Positions 48,160 through 51,198 of a stretch of 51,198 bases of DNA are shown here, piece after piece. Position 1 is the stretch's first letter. Each line of letters begins with the position of its first letter. Under the pieces are notes generated by a model. It saw only the letters and a program-made list of their open reading frames with translations, was not told the origin of the DNA and ran no database searches. Location of the stretch: NCBI GenBank assembly GCA_017537175.1, contig JAFYLH010000025.1:1-51198 (forward strand), written 5' to 3'. Source of the DNA: Clostridia bacterium. Its GTDB lineage: Bacteria > Bacillota > Clostridia > Oscillospirales > CAG-272. The position numbers were made by a program, and so were the translations under genes.

Positions 48160-51100
48160 ATGTTCAAAGGTAAAAGAATGATAAGTATGCTTCTTTGTAT
48201 GCTGATGCTCTTATCATCATTTTCCACCATTTCTTTTGCAAGAATAAGCGAAAGCACCAATAACATTCCGACAGATGTCGAGTACTACCGTACAGAGCCG
48301 GCAGATGAGGTGTCCGAGTTTGGCTACAGACCTATGGTTACCTATGATGCAGACGGTAATCAGGTAAAAATCTCTTCTGCTATGGCTACAGACACAGGGG
48401 AGCTTGCTTCTCTTGCTACCTCACTTCCCTCCTCTTACAGCAGCCTGAATGTAACAAATTCGGTGGGTGCTCCTATTGTAGGTCCTGTAAAGGATCAGGG
48501 AAATTCCGGCACCTGCTGGGCGCAGGCGGCAAACGATGCTGCCGAGACCGCTTATCTGCGTAACAATGCGGTTGCAGAGGTAGACTTTTCTGAGGGTCAT
48601 CTTGCTTGGTTCGGCAACAGATCTCAGAACCCCGACCCGACTGACCCTGCATATATGGACGGCTATAACTGGGCAAATCCCTATGATGCAGGCGGTAACA
48701 ACCTGGTTTCGGGCGGTGCCTTTGCAAAATGGTCGGGCCCTGAATTTGAGGAATATGCTCCCGACCCCGACTGGTACGGACCCTATCCCGCTTACTCCTA
48801 CAACCAGACAAACCGTTTTGTTTCCGAGCAGCATCTTATAACAAATCTGATGGTGGACGGCCACAACGTAAATCTGATAAAAGCATATATTCAGATATTC
48901 GGCGGTGTAGTTGGCGGTTACTATTCTGTTAAGGCAGGCTACCGCTTTGGTGATGCTACCACCTACTATCAGACCGACACCGAAGCTGTCACCAACCACG
49001 CAATTTATATCGTAGGCTGGGATGACAGCATCCCCGCTTCCGCTTTTGCTTCAAACCCTCCCGGTCCCGGTGCCTGGCTTGTAAAGAACAGCTGGGGCGA
49101 GGACTGGGGTGATGACGGTTACTTCTGGCTGTCATACCACGAGCCCTCTATCGACGCCTGCTGGCTTATGGACTTTGAATCCAAGAACGGTGTTGACAAC
49201 AACTATACCTATGATCCCTCCTGGGGTGAAGGCTATATATTCTTCATGTGGCCCGGAGGCGCCCAGGACGGAAAAACCATGACCTACTGCAACAATTTCA
49301 TCGCAAAGGGTAACGAGATTCTTACCCAAGTAGGTATATATACCATGGATAAGCACTCCCGTCTGACCGTTAAGGTCTACGTTGACAATCCTGCAAGCGA
49401 CCCCTTCAAGGGACGTTTTGTTTCCGCGGTTGCCGAGGAGGTGTCAGGCGAGGGCTACAGAACAATACGTTTGACAGACCCTGTTACACTCTCTCCCGGA
49501 CAGATGTTCAGTATTGTAGTGGAAAATACCACATTATCCGATATTCTGCCCTGTGCGGTACAGGAAAACACCGCTTATTCAAAGGCAAGACCCGGACAGA
49601 GCTATTATCTGACAGTGGTACAGGGTACAGACACTTACTTCTGGCACGAAAACGACGGTAATTTCTTTATCAAGGCTTTCACAAAGGATGTAAACGCACC
49701 CGATAAATCCGCGCTTCAGGTTCAGTATAATGCAGCCGTTGCAAAGGGTTACCCCGAGGATAATATCTACCTTATGAACGCAAAGGCGGTTCTTGATGAT
49801 CCGGATGCCTCAAAGCAGGACGTTACAAACGCGTTCAACCGCCTTGGTCATCAGAATAACTATTACGGTGTCAAGGTATCCTTTGATCCCATACTTGATA
49901 CAGTCGCCCCCGAGCCTATCGTCAGTGCAACCGGTAATATAATCGAAATCCCCGACGTTACTCCCGAGGCTGACGGCTGGGCATTTGTAGGTTGGAGCGA
50001 GTCGGGTAATGCAGGTACTACCCTCTATTCTCCCGGTAAGAAGTATGCCGTTCCGGGTGAGATAACCCTTAAGGGTGTATGGATCCGTTCAGACGAGGAC
50101 GGCAAGTACCCTACAGGCGGCAACTATGCGGTATACTACAATGCCAACGGCGGTAAATGGTCGAAGTGGGTAACTACCCAAAACCTCAAGAGTCCCACGA
50201 CCTACGGTCTCTTAAGATTTACCGATCTTTTTAAGTTCCCCATAGATACAAGAAGCCTCAGCCGCGAGGGCTACAGACTACAGACCGACCGTGACGATAT
50301 GACAGTTCCCGAATTCTGGTCGGGCGACGGCAAGGGTAATACCACATATAACGATCCCGCAACCAACAACGGCTATGAATATGTTATCTATCCCGATGCA
50401 TATAAGTCAAGCGTATTTATGGTAAACACCGACCGTGTTCGATACGGCGAAAACATCTTCGTCTATGCCGCGTGGGATCCTATTGTTACCTATGATATGA
50501 ATAACGGTACGGGTATGACAGTTCAGGACTTTAACTATATTACAGACGGTAACGAATATATCATTCTCGGCGCAGGCGGCAGAACCGAATATGCAGATGC
50601 AAACGGAAATGCAAAGAAAAACCGCGAAAGCTATAACGGTCTTGCTACCATTCCTGCCGACAGCGGTGTAATAAGCTGGAACACCGCTCCCGACGGCAGC
50701 GGCAAGACCTACAAGGTAGGCGAGGCTTACGATGTTACCGAGCCTCTTACTCTCTACGCTATCTATGAGGATATCGTTCACGAGCATAGCTACGAGGGTG
50801 CTATGACTACCCTGCCCACCTGCGAGGGTGAAGGAGTTATGACCTACACCTGTGCTTGCGGTGAAAGCTATACAGAAGTGGTTGCGGCTTTAGGTCACGC
50901 AATGACCGATTGGACAGTAACCAAGGAAGCGACAGCTACCGAGGCAGGTATTGAAGAAAGATCCTGCCGCCGTGGTTGCGGTCTGACAGAGACAAGAGAG
51001 ATCCCCGCACTTGGTGTAGAGGAAAGCGAGCTTGCAGTATCTGCAGACGGTCCTAACCTTACAATCAGCGGTATGGTCAATGTAAAGGATGTATTTATTG

Positions 51101-51198
51101 CACTTGGTGACTACAACACCTACAAGGATGTCAAGGCTAATGCAGTAGTTCAGCTTACCACAAATAAGCTTGCAGGTGCTGAAAGCTACACCTACACA
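48160..51198 (+). CDS. Secreted C1A (papain-like) cysteine protease with repeat modules, partial
   Basis: 1013 codons are visible with no stop before the window ends. A signal peptide (about 1-27) is followed by the papain domain: oxyanion Gln113 and nucleophile Cys119 in VKDQGNSGTCWAQA, His280 in TNHAIYIVGWDDS, and Asn310 in VKNSWGEDWG. A lectin-like beta region (about 340-515), Listeria-Bacteroides-type repeats with GWAFVGWSES and GGKWSKW, and Cys-rich repeats (HSYEGAMTTLPTCEGEG, CACGESYTEVVAALGHAM) follow. These are the same type as in the two SLH proteins. A C-terminal SLH or other anchor may lie beyond the window. TTTGGAGG precedes ATG 48160. Confidence 0.9.
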   Translation, partial: MFKGKRMISMLLCMLMLLSSFSTISFARISESTNNIPTDVEYYRTEPADEVSEFGYRPMVTYDADGNQVKISSAMATDTGELASLATSLPSSYSSLNVTNSVGAPIVGPVKDQGNSGTCWAQAANDAAETAYLRNNAVAEVDFSEGHLAWFGNRSQNPDPTDPAYMDGYNWANPYDAGGNNLVSGGAFAKWSGPEFEEYAPDPDWYGPYPAYSYNQTNRFVSEQHLITNLMVDGHNVNLIKAYIQIFGGVVGGYYSVKAGYRFGDATTYYQTDTEAVTNHAIYIVGWDDSIPASAFASNPPGPGAWLVKNSWGEDWGDDGYFWLSYHEPSIDACWLMDFESKNGVDNNYTYDPSWGEGYIFFMWPGGAQDGKTMTYCNNFIAKGNEILTQVGIYTMDKHSRLTVKVYVDNPASDPFKGRFVSAVAEEVSGEGYRTIRLTDPVTLSPGQMFSIVVENTTLSDILPCAVQENTAYSKARPGQSYYLTVVQGTDTYFWHENDGNFFIKAFTKDVNAPDKSALQVQYNAAVAKGYPEDNIYLMNAKAVLDDPDASKQDVTNAFNRLGHQNNYYGVKVSFDPILDTVAPEPIVSATGNIIEIPDVTPEADGWAFVGWSESGNAGTTLYSPGKKYAVPGEITLKGVWIRSDEDGKYPTGGNYAVYYNANGGKWSKWVTTQNLKSPTTYGLLRFTDLFKFPIDTRSLSREGYRLQTDRDDMTVPEFWSGDGKGNTTYNDPATNNGYEYVIYPDAYKSSVFMVNTDRVRYGENIFVYAAWDPIVTYDMNNGTGMTVQDFNYITDGNEYIILGAGGRTEYADANGNAKKNRESYNGLATIPADSGVISWNTAPDGSGKTYKVGEAYDVTEPLTLYAIYEDIVHEHSYEGAMTTLPTCEGEGVMTYTCACGESYTEVVAALGHAMTDWTVTKEATATEAGIEERSCRRGCGLTETREIPALGVEESELAVSADGPNLTISGMVNVKDVFIALGDYNTYKDVKANAVVQLTTNKLAGAESYTYT

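Overview
The window looks like a chromosomal segment of an anaerobic, spore-forming Clostridia bacterium, probably Oscillospiraceae/Ruminococcaceae-like. This rests on a GerA/SpoVAF-type germination protein, SLH-domain surface proteins, a FakA/DegV pair, a split transketolase, DUF1846 and DUF1858 proteins, PgeF, TrmK, strong GGAGG ribosome binding sites and near-consensus sigma-A promoters. No phage, plasmid or rRNA genes are visible. The species cannot be fixed from the sequence alone.

Layout. 1-3.9 kb: a partial four-helix-bundle gene, a tRNA-Arg(ACG), a spoVAF-like gene, a MITE-like 326-bp palindromic element, then an EamA exporter overlapping a phosphopantetheinyl transferase gene. 3.9-10.4 kb (minus strand): a BlaI-type repressor gene, two tandem BlaR1/M56 sensor-protease genes with unusual extracellular modules, and a membrane-anchored C39 peptidase, behind one consensus promoter with two operator-like palindromes. 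10.5-15.8 kb: a F420-ligase-family protein, a small divergent cassette (Cys-rich 55-aa protein and XRE regulator) framed by near-identical hairpins, the split transketolase, and galM. 15.9-20.8 kb: an HtrA-like protease, then two 158-bp tandem leader repeats that each copy the ribosome binding site and start of the following response-regulator gene, its histidine kinase, and pgeF. 20.9-27.9 kb: an ABC-2/GldG/DUF4340/PpiC-lipoprotein operon ending in two HAD phosphatases.

27.9-36.2 kb: a hairpin array of exactly 20-nt period, DUF1846 and RlmL-like methyltransferase genes (divergent), an SLH-anchored alkaline phosphatase, fakA/degV, and a HIT protein. 36.2-43.3 kb (minus strand): three secreted or surface genes, two of which are paralogues with almost identical SLH-coding DNA. 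43.7-51.2 kb: an AraC regulator, a DUF1858 protein, a second hairpin array built as a large inverted repeat, trmK-nif3, prfB (apparently without the programmed frameshift), a small membrane protein, and a papain-family surface protease running off the end.

The cell-envelope theme is strong: M56/C39 proteolysis, HtrA, a two-component system, an ABC/GldG complex with a parvulin foldase, SLH proteins and a C1 protease. The least explained items are the 158-bp tandem leader repeats, the two hairpin arrays, the MITE-like element and the double-sensor M56 operon.
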